Part shown: positions 34,322 through 42,801 of the stretch, one piece after another
Position numbering within the stretch: the first letter of the stretch is position 1
Layout: each line of letters opens with the position of its first letter
Assembly (NCBI RefSeq): GCF_016921115.1
Contig: NZ_JAFFZS010000024.1
Coordinates: 1-64,000, forward strand
DNA: 64,000 nucleotides
Reading direction: 5' to 3'
Origin: Streptomyces actuosus
GTDB taxonomy: Bacteria; Actinomycetota; Actinomycetes; Streptomycetales; Streptomycetaceae
Position numbers and translations under genes: made by a program
Notes under the pieces: model-generated
Told to the model about the DNA's origin: nothing
Database searches by the model: none
Seen by the model: the letters and a program-made list of their open reading frames with translations, nothing else

Positions 34322-34451
34322 GGCGTGGACTCTCCTGTGTGGAGGGGGATTGACAGTTCACGCTACCCGCTCACGGCACGCGCCTGAAGTGAACGAAACT
34401 ACCCGATAGTAGATCTTTCTTCGCAGCCCCGGCCGTGCCTACGGTTTCGCC

Positions 34452-34673
34452 ATGACGAACCTCGAGTTCTCCTCTGCCGCGGCTGCGTCCGCCCCCACCG
34501 AGCCGGACGGCGGTCTGGCGTCGCTGCGGGGCGACTGCGCGCGCATGGTCCCGCACTGGGCGGCTCCCGACCGCGCCGCCGCCCGGCCCGTCTCCCCGCT
34601 GCTGATCCACGGCGTCCGGGTACCGGCGCGCTCGGCACGGCTGCTGGAGGCGATGTCCGACTACGGGGACTGA
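34452..34673 (+). CDS. Small conserved-looking protein of unknown function
   Basis: A 73-residue protein, Ala/Pro/Ser-rich, with no recognised domain. Third codon positions are strongly G/C, as in real genes here, and the ATG lies seven bases after TACGGT (34440-34445), a plausible -10 box for a leaderless mRNA. No ribosome binding site. It contains two Cys-free helical stretches and ends VPARSARLLEAMSDYGD. Probably expressed, but the role is unknown. Confidence 0.55.
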   Translation: MTNLEFSSAAAASAPTEPDGGLASLRGDCARMVPHWAAPDRAAARPVSPLLIHGVRVPARSARLLEAMSDYGD

Positions 34674-34819
34674 CCCACGGAGGGAACCGTGCGCTCCCCC
34701 GCTGCGTCCCATCGCCGTCCCCCGAGAAGGGGATACGGCATACGACCCGCCGGCGCTCATTTTTGACAGGGCCGGGTCAGGGTCACCGGGACAGCTGTGC
34801 GGCCGAAGGAGCGAATGCG

Positions 34820-36646
34820 GTGAACACCGAGCGACCCGACAACGACGACCTGGGCGCCCAGATTGCCGGGGGCCCGGCCGAGGAGGCCGCTGCGCCGAAG
34901 ACCCCCGGCCCCGGCGCCGGAGAATCCGCCCCGCAGGACGCCACTGGCACCGGCCGGGAGGAACCGGCCCGGCAGGACGCCACCGGCGCGGGCGCGGAGG
35001 GGCACGCCTCGCCGGACGACGGCGGGGAGCCCGCATCCCAGGACGCACCCCGGGCCGCCGCCGAGGAACCCGCCGCGCAGGACGGCCCCGAGGCCGCCGC
35101 CGAGGAGCACACCGCGCAGGACGTCACCGGCAGCGGCGGCGAGGAGCCCCGCCCGCGGCACGGCCGGCGGCACTCCCCCGCGGTCGTCGCCTCCGTGGCC
35201 GCCGCGGTACTGCTGGTCGGCGGCGGTGGGGCGTACCTCGCCGCGACCGCGTCCGGCGGCACCGGCGGCTCCCAGGGCGCGGGGTCGCCGAGCCGCGGCG
35301 GCGGCAGCCCCGCACCGCTGGTGCTGGACGGCTACTCGGAGAGTGCCGCGGACGGCGGCACGAACGGCACCAACGGCATCGCGCCCGGCGAGCCGAATCC
35401 CTACGGCGTCACCTACCAGGCGGACGGCCCGCTCCCGGACGGCCCCGGTTCGGCACCGGTGTACTGGGCGCGGGGGGAGGTGACCGAGGCCGAGGTGGCC
35501 CGGCTGGCGGCGGCGCTCGGCATCGACGGGGCGCCCGTCGCCGAGGGGCAGACCTGGCGGGTCGGGCAGGGCGAGGACGGCCACGGCCCGATGCTCCAGG
35601 TGAACCGGCAGGCTCCGGGGGCGTGGACGTTCAGCCGCTACGCCGCGGGCACCGACGACTGCACCGAGGGCAAGCCCGTCTGCACCGCCGCCCCGGGGTC
35701 CCCGACCATCGGCCCGGTGGACGTGGAGGCTGCCGAGAAGGCCGCGGCACCGGTGCTGAAGGCGGTGGGGCAGGACGACGCCAAGATCGACGCGAGTCAG
35801 GTGATGGGTGCCCGGCGCGTGGTGAACGCCGACCCCGAGGTCGGGGGACTGCCGACGTACGGCTGGACCACCGGCGTGATCGTCTCCGCGCAGGGCGAGG
35901 TGGTCGGCGGCAGCGGCCGGCTGAAGGCACCGGTGAAGGGCGACACGTATCCGGTCGTCGACGCGGAGACGGCGCTCGACGCGCTGAATGCGGCGCCCGG
36001 CACGCATCACCGCATGGGGATCGGCGGATGCGCCAGCCCGGTCCCGCTGAAGGACCGGCTGGAGCAGCCGTGCGGTTCCTCGACGGCGCTCCCGGAGCGG
36101 CAGACGCTCACGGTGGAGGACGCGGTGTTCGGGCTGGCCATGCGCTACGCCGACGGGCGGCAGGCGCTGGTGCCGTCCTGGCTGTTCGAGGTGCGCTCGC
36201 CGGGGGCCGAGGACGCGTTCACGGTGACGTACCCCGCTGTCGAGCCGCGGTACCTGAGCGCGCCGTCGGGGACCCCGACCGAGCGGCCCAGCCCGCGGCC
36301 GACCGGCCCGGGTGACGAACCGACCGCGGCGCCCGCCCCACGCGACGTGGCGGTGGAGGGCTACACCGCCGACGGCAGGGACCTGACCGTGCGCTTCACC
36401 GGGGGGGTGTGCGCGGACTACGAGGTGAGCACCGCGGAGAGCGCGGTTCAGGTGAAGGTGACCGTCACCGAGAAGCCCCGGCCGGGCCGGGTCTGCATCA
36501 TGATCGCGAAGACGTACCACCGCACGGTGCTGCTGGACGCTCCGCTCGGGGACCGGAGGGTCGTGGGGTCGGACGGCCACGGGATCCCGCTGGAGAAGCC
36601 GGGGGCGCGGCTGCCGGGAAAGGTGACCGCGTCGCCGGTGCGGTAG
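34820..36646 (+). CDS. Large membrane-anchored protein with repetitive acidic N terminus
   Basis: A 608-residue protein of no family I recognise. Residues 1-115 are disordered, with imperfect repeats around EEPA-x-QDA; then a single membrane helix (VVASVAAAVLLVGGGGAYLA, about 121-140) and an extracellular part of about 460 residues. The latter has two Cys close together (DDCTEGKPVC), a segment TVEDAVFGLAMRYADGRQAL-VPSWLFEV and a C-terminal beta-rich domain after a Pro/Thr linker. GTG 34820 has AAGGAG upstream. The topology suggests a type II anchored envelope protein. It stands alone between adoK and erpA. Confidence 0.8.
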   Translation: MNTERPDNDDLGAQIAGGPAEEAAAPKTPGPGAGESAPQDATGTGREEPARQDATGAGAEGHASPDDGGEPASQDAPRAAAEEPAAQDGPEAAAEEHTAQDVTGSGGEEPRPRHGRRHSPAVVASVAAAVLLVGGGGAYLAATASGGTGGSQGAGSPSRGGGSPAPLVLDGYSESAADGGTNGTNGIAPGEPNPYGVTYQADGPLPDGPGSAPVYWARGEVTEAEVARLAAALGIDGAPVAEGQTWRVGQGEDGHGPMLQVNRQAPGAWTFSRYAAGTDDCTEGKPVCTAAPGSPTIGPVDVEAAEKAAAPVLKAVGQDDAKIDASQVMGARRVVNADPEVGGLPTYGWTTGVIVSAQGEVVGGSGRLKAPVKGDTYPVVDAETALDALNAAPGTHHRMGIGGCASPVPLKDRLEQPCGSSTALPERQTLTVEDAVFGLAMRYADGRQALVPSWLFEVRSPGAEDAFTVTYPAVEPRYLSAPSGTPTERPSPRPTGPGDEPTAAPAPRDVAVEGYTADGRDLTVRFTGGVCADYEVSTAESAVQVKVTVTEKPRPGRVCIMIAKTYHRTVLLDAPLGDRRVVGSDGHGIPLEKPGARLPGKVTASPVR

Positions 36647-36689
36647 CCGGGGCGGGCCCGCCCGGAGGGCACGGCGGCCCGTGACGGCG

Positions 36690-36725
36690 AGAGGCGGCGG
36701 CCCCCCGAGGGGGACCGCCGCCTCT
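36690..36725. terminator. Hairpin between convergent genes upstream of erpA stop
   Basis: 16-bp stem with one bulged A (36690-36705 with 36709-36725) and a 3-base loop; serves the plus-strand gene ending at 36646 and the minus-strand erpA ending at 36749. It is followed by TTCCTG on the plus strand. Confidence 0.75.
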
Positions 36726-36748
36726 TCCTGCCGTCCGGGCCGGCCGGC

Positions 36749-37105
36749 TCAGCTGAAGGAGTCGCCGCAGGCGCAGGAGCCCGTGGCGTTCGGGTTGTCG
36801 ATCGTGAAGCCCTGCTTCTCGATCGTGTCCACGAAGTCGACGGTGGCGCCGCCGAGGTACGGAGCACTCATGCGGTCGGTGACGACCTTCACCCCGCCGA
36901 AGTCCTTCTCCACGTCGCCGTCGAGGGAACGCTCGTCGAAGAAGAGCTGGTAGCGCAGGCCGGAGCAGCCGCCGGGCTGGACGGCGACGCGCAGCGCGAG
37001 GTCGTCGCGGCCTTCCTGGTCGAGCAGGGCCTTGACCTTGGCCGCGGCGGCGTCGGTCAGGATGATGCCGTCGGTGACGGTGGTGGTCTCGTCCGATACG
37101 GACAT
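36749..37105 (-). CDS. erpA: Fe-S cluster insertion protein ErpA (A-type carrier)
   Basis: A 118-residue A-type Fe-S carrier. The three cluster-binding cysteines are in QPGGCSGLRY and in the C-terminal GSCACGDSF. The protein takes Fe-S clusters from the assembly machinery and gives them to apo-enzymes. ATG 37105 with GGGAGAG about 8 bases upstream. It diverges from nadA, whose product is itself a [4Fe-4S] enzyme, with about 280 bases between. Confidence 0.95.
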   Translation of the reverse strand: MSVSDETTTVTDGIILTDAAAAKVKALLDQEGRDDLALRVAVQPGGCSGLRYQLFFDERSLDGDVEKDFGGVKVVTDRMSAPYLGGATVDFVDTIEKQGFTIDNPNATGSCACGDSFS

Positions 37106-37386
37106 CTACATCTCTCCCGGGTTGTACGGAGACTGCTTGCCGACAGGTGCAACCGGCGGGGCCGCGCATTCATTCCGGGCCGGCGCTCGCCTTGTCGTCC
37201 TGGTGCCTTGTGGCCGGTTTCTTCATGCTCGCACACGTGGGGCGCGGCGGACAGCGACCTGTGGACGAGCCCGCCGCTTCGGCACCGGGATTCATGTCAC
37301 ATCGACACTATGGCCGTCGTCAAAGTGACGTGAACCGGTTATGATAGATAGCGTCAGATCGACGAAAAGTAGAAAGGGTGCGTGTC

Positions 37387-38571
37387 GTGACCACCGCCCA
37401 CACCACCGAGCTCGACGTGCAGCCGACTCCGCTCGCCCTGCTGCTGCTCGGCCGCGAGGCCGACCCGAGGAGCGAGCGGGGTGTCGAATGCCCCGGCGAC
37501 CTGCCCTCGCCCTCCGACCCCGACCTGGTCGAGCGCGCCCGTGCGGCCAAGGAGAAGCTCGGTGACAAGGTCTTCGTCCTCGGCCACCACTACCAGCGCG
37601 ACGAGGTCATCCAGTTCGCCGACGTCACGGGCGACTCCTTCAAGCTGGCCCGCGACGCGGCCGCGCGCCCGGAGGCCGAGTACATCGTCTTCTGCGGTGT
37701 GCACTTCATGGCGGAGTCCGCGGACATCCTGACCGGCGACGACCAGAAGGTCGTCCTGCCCGACCTCGCCGCCGGCTGCTCGATGGCCGACATGGCGACG
37801 GCCGAGCAGGTCGCCGAGTGCTGGGACGTGCTGACCGAGGCGGGCATAGCCGACCGGGTCGTCCCCGTCTCGTACATGAACTCCTCGGCGGACATCAAGG
37901 CGTTCACGGGCAAGCACGGCGGCACGATCTGCACCTCCTCCAACGCCGAGCGGGCCCTGGAGTGGGCCTTCCAGCAGGGCGAGAAGGTCCTGTTCCTGCC
38001 CGACCAGCACCTCGGCCGCAACACCGCCGTCCGCGACATGGGCATGTCCCTGGACGACTGCGTCGTCTACAACCCGCACAAGCCGAACGGCGGGCTGACC
38101 GCCGACGAACTGCGCGCCGCGACGATGATCCTGTGGCGCGGCCACTGCTCGGTGCACGGCCGCTTCAGCCTGGACTCGGTCGACGACGTGCGCGAGCGCA
38201 TCCCCGGCGTGAACGTCCTCGTCCACCCGGAGTGCCGGCACGAGGTCGTCGCCGCGGCGGACCACGTCGGCTCCACCGAGTACATCATCAAGACCCTGGA
38301 GGCGGCCCCGGCCGGCTCCAAGTGGGCCATCGGCACGGAGCTGAACCTGGTCCGCCGTCTGGCGAACCGCTTCGCGCCCGAGGGCAAGGAGATCGTCTTC
38401 CTGGACCGCACGGTCTGCTTCTGCTCCACCATGAACCGCATCGACCTGCCCCACCTCGTCTGGGCCCTGGAGTCCCTGGCCGAGGGCACCCTCGTCAACC
38501 GCATCGAGGTCGACAAGGAGACCGAGGCGTTCGCCAAGCTGGCGCTGGAGCGGATGCTCGCCCTGCCGTAA
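37387..38571 (+). CDS. nadA: Quinolinate synthase A
   Basis: A 394-residue [4Fe-4S] enzyme making quinolinate from iminoaspartate and dihydroxyacetone phosphate for NAD synthesis. Motifs: LGHHYQRDEVIQFAD, FCGVHFMAESADIL, PDLAAGCSMADM (cluster Cys), HPECRHEV, GTELNLV, and FCSTMNRI with the last cluster Cys. GTG 37387 was chosen because GAAAGGG lies about 10 bases upstream; GTG 37378 is a second option. A TATGAT box (37340-37345) could be its -10. The usual partners nadB and nadC are not adjacent. Confidence 0.96.
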   Translation: MTTAHTTELDVQPTPLALLLLGREADPRSERGVECPGDLPSPSDPDLVERARAAKEKLGDKVFVLGHHYQRDEVIQFADVTGDSFKLARDAAARPEAEYIVFCGVHFMAESADILTGDDQKVVLPDLAAGCSMADMATAEQVAECWDVLTEAGIADRVVPVSYMNSSADIKAFTGKHGGTICTSSNAERALEWAFQQGEKVLFLPDQHLGRNTAVRDMGMSLDDCVVYNPHKPNGGLTADELRAATMILWRGHCSVHGRFSLDSVDDVRERIPGVNVLVHPECRHEVVAAADHVGSTEYIIKTLEAAPAGSKWAIGTELNLVRRLANRFAPEGKEIVFLDRTVCFCSTMNRIDLPHLVWALESLAEGTLVNRIEVDKETEAFAKLALERMLALP

Positions 38572-38592
38572 CCACGGCACCGGGACATGGCA

Positions 38593-38620
38593 GGGGGCCG
38601 CACCCGAAGGTGCGGCCCCC
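38593..38620 (+). terminator. nadA terminator
   Basis: Perfect 12-bp stem (GGGGGCCGCACC) with the stable tetraloop CGAA, 22 bases past the stop, followed by CTCTCC. Confidence 0.8.
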
Positions 38621-38649
38621 CTCTCCGTCCCGTGGTCCTGAGCCGGCTG

Positions 38650-38750
38650 GTGCCACGGCAGGCAACGTTCGCCCGTCAAGGAGCGGCGTCGGGTGCGTGC
38701 CCCCGGCGTGCCGGGCGTCGCGACGGGGCGAACGTTGCCTGTTGTGGCAC
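38650..38750. repeat. Inverted-repeat element, copy 2
   Basis: A 101-base element whose ends are inverted repeats: 38650-38677 and 38722-38750, differing at two adjacent bases and one extra C. It shares its left half almost exactly with the element at 1-163. The last base is also the first base of the RND gene's stop codon (CTA on the plus strand). It has the size and end structure of a MITE or of a long intergenic hairpin. Confidence 0.8.
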
Positions 38751-41700
38751 TAGACCTGCGCCGGCTCCGGCTCCGGTGCGGCCGGCTCCTGCTTCGCCCG
38801 CCGCTTCGCCGCGCGCCTGTCCGCCCGGCGCTCCTTGCGGAGCTCCAGCACGGCGTAGAGCGTGGGCACGAGCAGCAGCGTCAGCAGCGTCGAGGTGACC
38901 AGGCCGCCGATCACCACGACCGCCAGCGGCTGGGCGATGAAGCCGCCCTCGCCGGTGACGCCCAGAGCCATCGGGGCCAGGGCGAAGACGGTCGCCAGGG
39001 CCGTCATGAGGATCGGGCGCAGACGGTGGCGTCCACCCTCGACCACGGCCTCGACGACGCCGTACCCCTGGGCGCGGTACTGGTTGATCAGGTCGATCAG
39101 CACGATCGCGTTCGTCACCACGATGCCGATGAGCATCAGCATGCCGATCATCGCCGGGACGCCCATCGGTGTGCCCGTGGCGATCAGCAGGCCGAGCGCA
39201 CCCGTCGCCGCGAACGGGATGGACACCAGCAGGATCAGCGGCTGGGCCAGGGAGCGGAAGGTGGCCACCAGGAGCATGAAGACGATCGCGATCGCCGCCA
39301 GCATCGCCAGGCCCAGGTTCTTGAACGCGTCGTCCTGATCGGAGGTGACGCCGCCGATCTCCGCCGTCGCGCCCGCCGGCAGCTTCAGCGCGTTCAGCTC
39401 GGCCGTCAGGTCGGCGCTCACCGCGCCGGTGTTGTCGCCCTTCGGCTTGGCGGTGATGGTGGCCGCCCGCTGACCGTCGATGCGCGTCATCGACACCGGG
39501 CCGTCCACCAGCCGCACGTCGGCGATGTCGCCCAGCCTCACCGCGCCCAGCCGCAGGTCCCGCAGCTGCTGCAGCGACCTTGCCGGGTGCGCCGACGTGA
39601 TGACGACGTCCCGTTCGGTGTCGCCGAGGATCGCCTCGGCGGCCGGGGTGCCGCGGACCGCCTGCGCGACCGCCGTGCCGAGGGTCTGGTCGCTGAAGCC
39701 GGCCGCGGCGGCCTCGGCGTTGGCCTTCACCGAGATGCGCGGCACGCTCTGCGACAGGTCGCTGGTGACGTCGGTGACGTCGTCCAGGCCCGCGACCGCC
39801 TTGCGGACCTGCTCGGCGGCCGTGCGCAGCACCTCCCCGTCCGCCGCCTTGACGACCACGCTCAGGTCCTGGTTGCCGAAGCCGTCACCGGCCGCGACGG
39901 TCGTGGTGCCGATGCCGTCCAGCTTGCCCAGCCCTGCCTCGATGCGCTCCTGGACGTCCTCGTGGTCCGCGGAGTCCTCCAGCATCACCTGGTACGACGC
40001 CTGGTTGGTGTCCGTGCCGCCGCCGAAGGCCGCCATGAAACCGGAGGAGCCGACGGTGACCTGGTAGTCCTTGACACCCTCGGTCGCGGCGAGCACCTTC
40101 TCGACCTTCCGTGCCTGCGCGTCGGTCGCCGCCAGGCTGGTGCCCGGCCGGAGCTCCTGCCGGACGGTGAGGACCTTCTGGTCGCCCGGGTCGAAGAAGT
40201 TGGTCTTCAGCAGCGGGGTCATGCCGAAGGTGCCGACGAGGACGACGACCGCTATCAGCACGCTGGTCAGACGGCGGCGCGTGGCGAAGCGCAGCACGGG
40301 GACGTAGAAGCGCGTCAGGCGGCTGTCGGCCTCCTTCCGCTCCGCCCGACGGCGGGCCTCGGCCGCGTCCGCGGGGGTGCCCTTCGGCGCGCGCAGGAAC
40401 CAGTACGACAGCACCGGCACGACCGTCAAAGACACGACCAGCGACGCCAGCAGCGCCGCCGTCACGGTGATGCTGAAGGAGCCGAACAGCGCCCCCACCA
40501 TGCCGCCGACCAGGCCGATCGGCAGGAAGACGGCGACCGTGGTGAGGGTGGAGGAGGTGACCGCGCCCGCGACCTCGCGGACCGCGGCGAGGATCGCCGC
40601 CTGGCGCTCCTCGCCGTAGCCGAGGTGCCGCTTGATGTTCTCCAGGACGACGATGGAGTCGTCGACGACCCGGCCGATGGCGATCGTCAGCGCGCCCAGC
40701 GTCAGCATGTTCAGCGAGAGGTCGCGGGTCCACAGCACGATCAGCGCCAGGACGACCGAGAGCGGGATGCTCACGGCGGTGACGAGCGTGGAGCGCACCG
40801 ACGCCAGGAAGACGAGGATCACCAGCACGGCGAAGAGCAGGCCGAGAGCGCCTTCCGTGGTCAGGCCGGAGATGGCCTCGGACACGGCCGGACCCTGGTC
40901 GCTGACGACGGTGAGGGTGGCGCCGGAGCCGAGGTCCTCGCGCAGACCGGGCAGTTTGTCCTCGACCGCCTCGGATATCGCGACCGCGCTGCCGTCATGG
41001 TCCATGGTGACCATCACGGCGAGGCTGGGCCTGCCGTCGGTGCGGGTGATGGAGTCGGCCGGGGCCTCCTCCTGCTTCACCTCGGCGACGTCGCCGAGCC
41101 GCACCGGCTTGCTGCCGCGGACGACCAGGTCCTGGATCTGCTGCAACGAGGTGAAGCCGCCGCCGACCCGGACGGTGCGGTTGCTGCCGTCCTCGTCGAA
41201 GGAGCCGGCGGGGACCGTGGCACCGCCCGCCTGGAGGGCCTGGGCGAGGGACTGGGTCGTCAGCCCCGCCTTCGCCAGTGCGGCGTCGTCGGGGGTGACG
41301 CTGACCCGCAGGTCGCGCACCCCGTTCACGGCGACCCGGCCGACGCCGTCGATGTCCTTCAGGGCCGGTACGACGGTCCGGTCCAGCTGGTCGGCGAGCG
41401 CCTGCTGGTCCTTGTCGGAGGTGACGGCGAGGACGACGGTCGGCATGTCGTCGGTGGAACCGGCCACGACCTGCGGGTCGACTCCGTCGGGGAGCTTGGC
41501 CCGGGCGCGGTTGACGGCCTGCTGCACGTCGGCGACGAGCCGCGGGGTGTCGTTGCCGTAGTCGAAGGAGGCCACGATCACGGCGTTGCCCTCGCTCGCC
41601 GTGGAGGTGACGCCGGTGAGGCCGTCGACGGCTTCGAGGTTGTTCTCGATGGGTTCGACGACCTGCTTCTCCACGACGTCCGGGGAGGCGCCCTGGTAGG

Positions 41701-41851
41701 GCGCCAGCACGGAGACCATGGGCAGGTCGATGGTGGGCAGCAGCTGCTGTTTGAGCTGCGGGATCGCCATCGCGCCGAAGACCAGCGCGACGATCGACAT
41801 CAGGCCTGTCAGGGCCCGTTGTGCGAGGCTGAAGCGGGACAGCCAGGACAT
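38750..41851 (-). CDS. RND-family efflux transporter (AcrB/HAE1-type)
   Basis: A 1033-residue proton-driven exporter with the usual two halves: one helix, a large extracytoplasmic domain, then six helices in each half. The proton relay pair is in IAIGRVVDDSIVVLENIKRH. Both PN/PC subdomains are present (TTQSLAQALQAGGATVPAGS and SDQTLGTAVAQAVRGTPAAE). No outer membrane is present in this organism and no adaptor gene is nearby, so it probably works alone, exporting a lipid or drug across the cytoplasmic membrane. It follows the NarL-type regulator gene by 266 bases in the same direction. The stop codon abuts an inverted-repeat element. Confidence 0.93.
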   Translation of the reverse strand: MSWLSRFSLAQRALTGLMSIVALVFGAMAIPQLKQQLLPTIDLPMVSVLAPYQGASPDVVEKQVVEPIENNLEAVDGLTGVTSTASEGNAVIVASFDYGNDTPRLVADVQQAVNRARAKLPDGVDPQVVAGSTDDMPTVVLAVTSDKDQQALADQLDRTVVPALKDIDGVGRVAVNGVRDLRVSVTPDDAALAKAGLTTQSLAQALQAGGATVPAGSFDEDGSNRTVRVGGGFTSLQQIQDLVVRGSKPVRLGDVAEVKQEEAPADSITRTDGRPSLAVMVTMDHDGSAVAISEAVEDKLPGLREDLGSGATLTVVSDQGPAVSEAISGLTTEGALGLLFAVLVILVFLASVRSTLVTAVSIPLSVVLALIVLWTRDLSLNMLTLGALTIAIGRVVDDSIVVLENIKRHLGYGEERQAAILAAVREVAGAVTSSTLTTVAVFLPIGLVGGMVGALFGSFSITVTAALLASLVVSLTVVPVLSYWFLRAPKGTPADAAEARRRAERKEADSRLTRFYVPVLRFATRRRLTSVLIAVVVLVGTFGMTPLLKTNFFDPGDQKVLTVRQELRPGTSLAATDAQARKVEKVLAATEGVKDYQVTVGSSGFMAAFGGGTDTNQASYQVMLEDSADHEDVQERIEAGLGKLDGIGTTTVAAGDGFGNQDLSVVVKAADGEVLRTAAEQVRKAVAGLDDVTDVTSDLSQSVPRISVKANAEAAAAGFSDQTLGTAVAQAVRGTPAAEAILGDTERDVVITSAHPARSLQQLRDLRLGAVRLGDIADVRLVDGPVSMTRIDGQRAATITAKPKGDNTGAVSADLTAELNALKLPAGATAEIGGVTSDQDDAFKNLGLAMLAAIAIVFMLLVATFRSLAQPLILLVSIPFAATGALGLLIATGTPMGVPAMIGMLMLIGIVVTNAIVLIDLINQYRAQGYGVVEAVVEGGRHRLRPILMTALATVFALAPMALGVTGEGGFIAQPLAVVVIGGLVTSTLLTLLLVPTLYAVLELRKERRADRRAAKRRAKQEPAAPEPEPAQV

Positions 41852-42117
41852 GGAGTGGGGTCTCTCTTCTGTGAGCGGCAGAAGTGGTGGCCCCTACACC
41901 CTGTTGCACGGTCGGGCGCTGTTCCGTAGCCCCCAGGTCCATTTCCTTATCCGGCGTATACTCCAGGCGCAGTACGGACGGGTGGCGGCGGTCCACCCGT
42001 GGACGGACCGGGCCGCCGCACCACCGCCGCCGGAAGCCGCCACAGCCGGTTCCTCTCCACACCGTGGGCGTACCGGTCCCCGCGGGCGGGACGGCGGCTG
42101 CGCTCCGGTCCCGCTCG

Positions 42118-42801
42118 TCACTCCTGCCGGGGCCGCACCAGTCCCGACTCGTACGCGATCACCACCAGCTGGGCCCGGTCCCGCGCCCCCAGCTTCGCCA
42201 TGGCCCGGTTGACATGGGTCTTCACCGTCAGAGGGCTGACCTGGAGGCGCTCGGCGATCTCGTCGTTGGAGCGGCCGCCGGCCACTTGGACCAGCACCTC
42301 GCGCTCGCGCCCGGTGAGCGCGGCCAACCGCTCCTTGTGGGCCGGGGCCCCTTCCCCGTCAGCGGGGTCTGCCTGGGCCAGGAAGCGGGCGATCAGGCCC
42401 TTGGTGGCGGCCGGGGAGAGCAGGGCCTCACCGCCGGCCGCCACGCGGATGGCGGCGAGCAGTTCCTCCGGCTCGCTGCCCTTGCCGAGGAAACCGGAGG
42501 CGCCGGCACGCAGCGACTGCACGACGTAGTCGTCGACCTCGAAAGTGGTCAGGATGACCACGCGGACCCCGGACAGGGACGGGTCGGCGCCGATCATGCG
42601 GGTGGCGGCGAGGCCGTCGGTGCCCGGCATGCGGATGTCCATCAGGACGACGTCGGGGCGCTTCTGCCCGGCCAGCCGGACCGCCTCGGCGCCGTCGCAG
42701 GCCTCGCCGACGACCTCCATGTCGGGCTCGGAGTCGACCAGCACGCGGAACGCGCTGCGCAGCAGCGCCTGGTCGTCGGCGAGCAGGACGCGGATGGTCA
42801 T
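42118..42801 (-). CDS. NarL/LuxR-family response regulator
   Basis: A 227-residue transcription factor: receiver domain 1-120 with acidic Asp 9/10, phospho-acceptor Asp 55 (VVLMDIRMPG) and the Thr/Lys positions (LTTFEVDD, GFLGKGSEPEE), then a LuxR helix-turn-helix (LTGREREVLVQVAGGRSNDEIAERLQVSPLTVKTHV, about 160-195). ATG overlaps the stop of the histidine kinase by four bases, so the two are a matched pair. A likely target is the RND pump downstream. Confidence 0.95.
   Translation of the reverse strand: MTIRVLLADDQALLRSAFRVLVDSEPDMEVVGEACDGAEAVRLAGQKRPDVVLMDIRMPGTDGLAATRMIGADPSLSGVRVVILTTFEVDDYVVQSLRAGASGFLGKGSEPEELLAAIRVAAGGEALLSPAATKGLIARFLAQADPADGEGAPAHKERLAALTGREREVLVQVAGGRSNDEIAERLQVSPLTVKTHVNRAMAKLGARDRAQLVVIAYESGLVRPRQE

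Noticed and set aside
38650..38750. Insertion sequence or transposase gene in the inverted-repeat element
   Set aside because: Only about 100 bases long, with no reading frame resembling a transposase.
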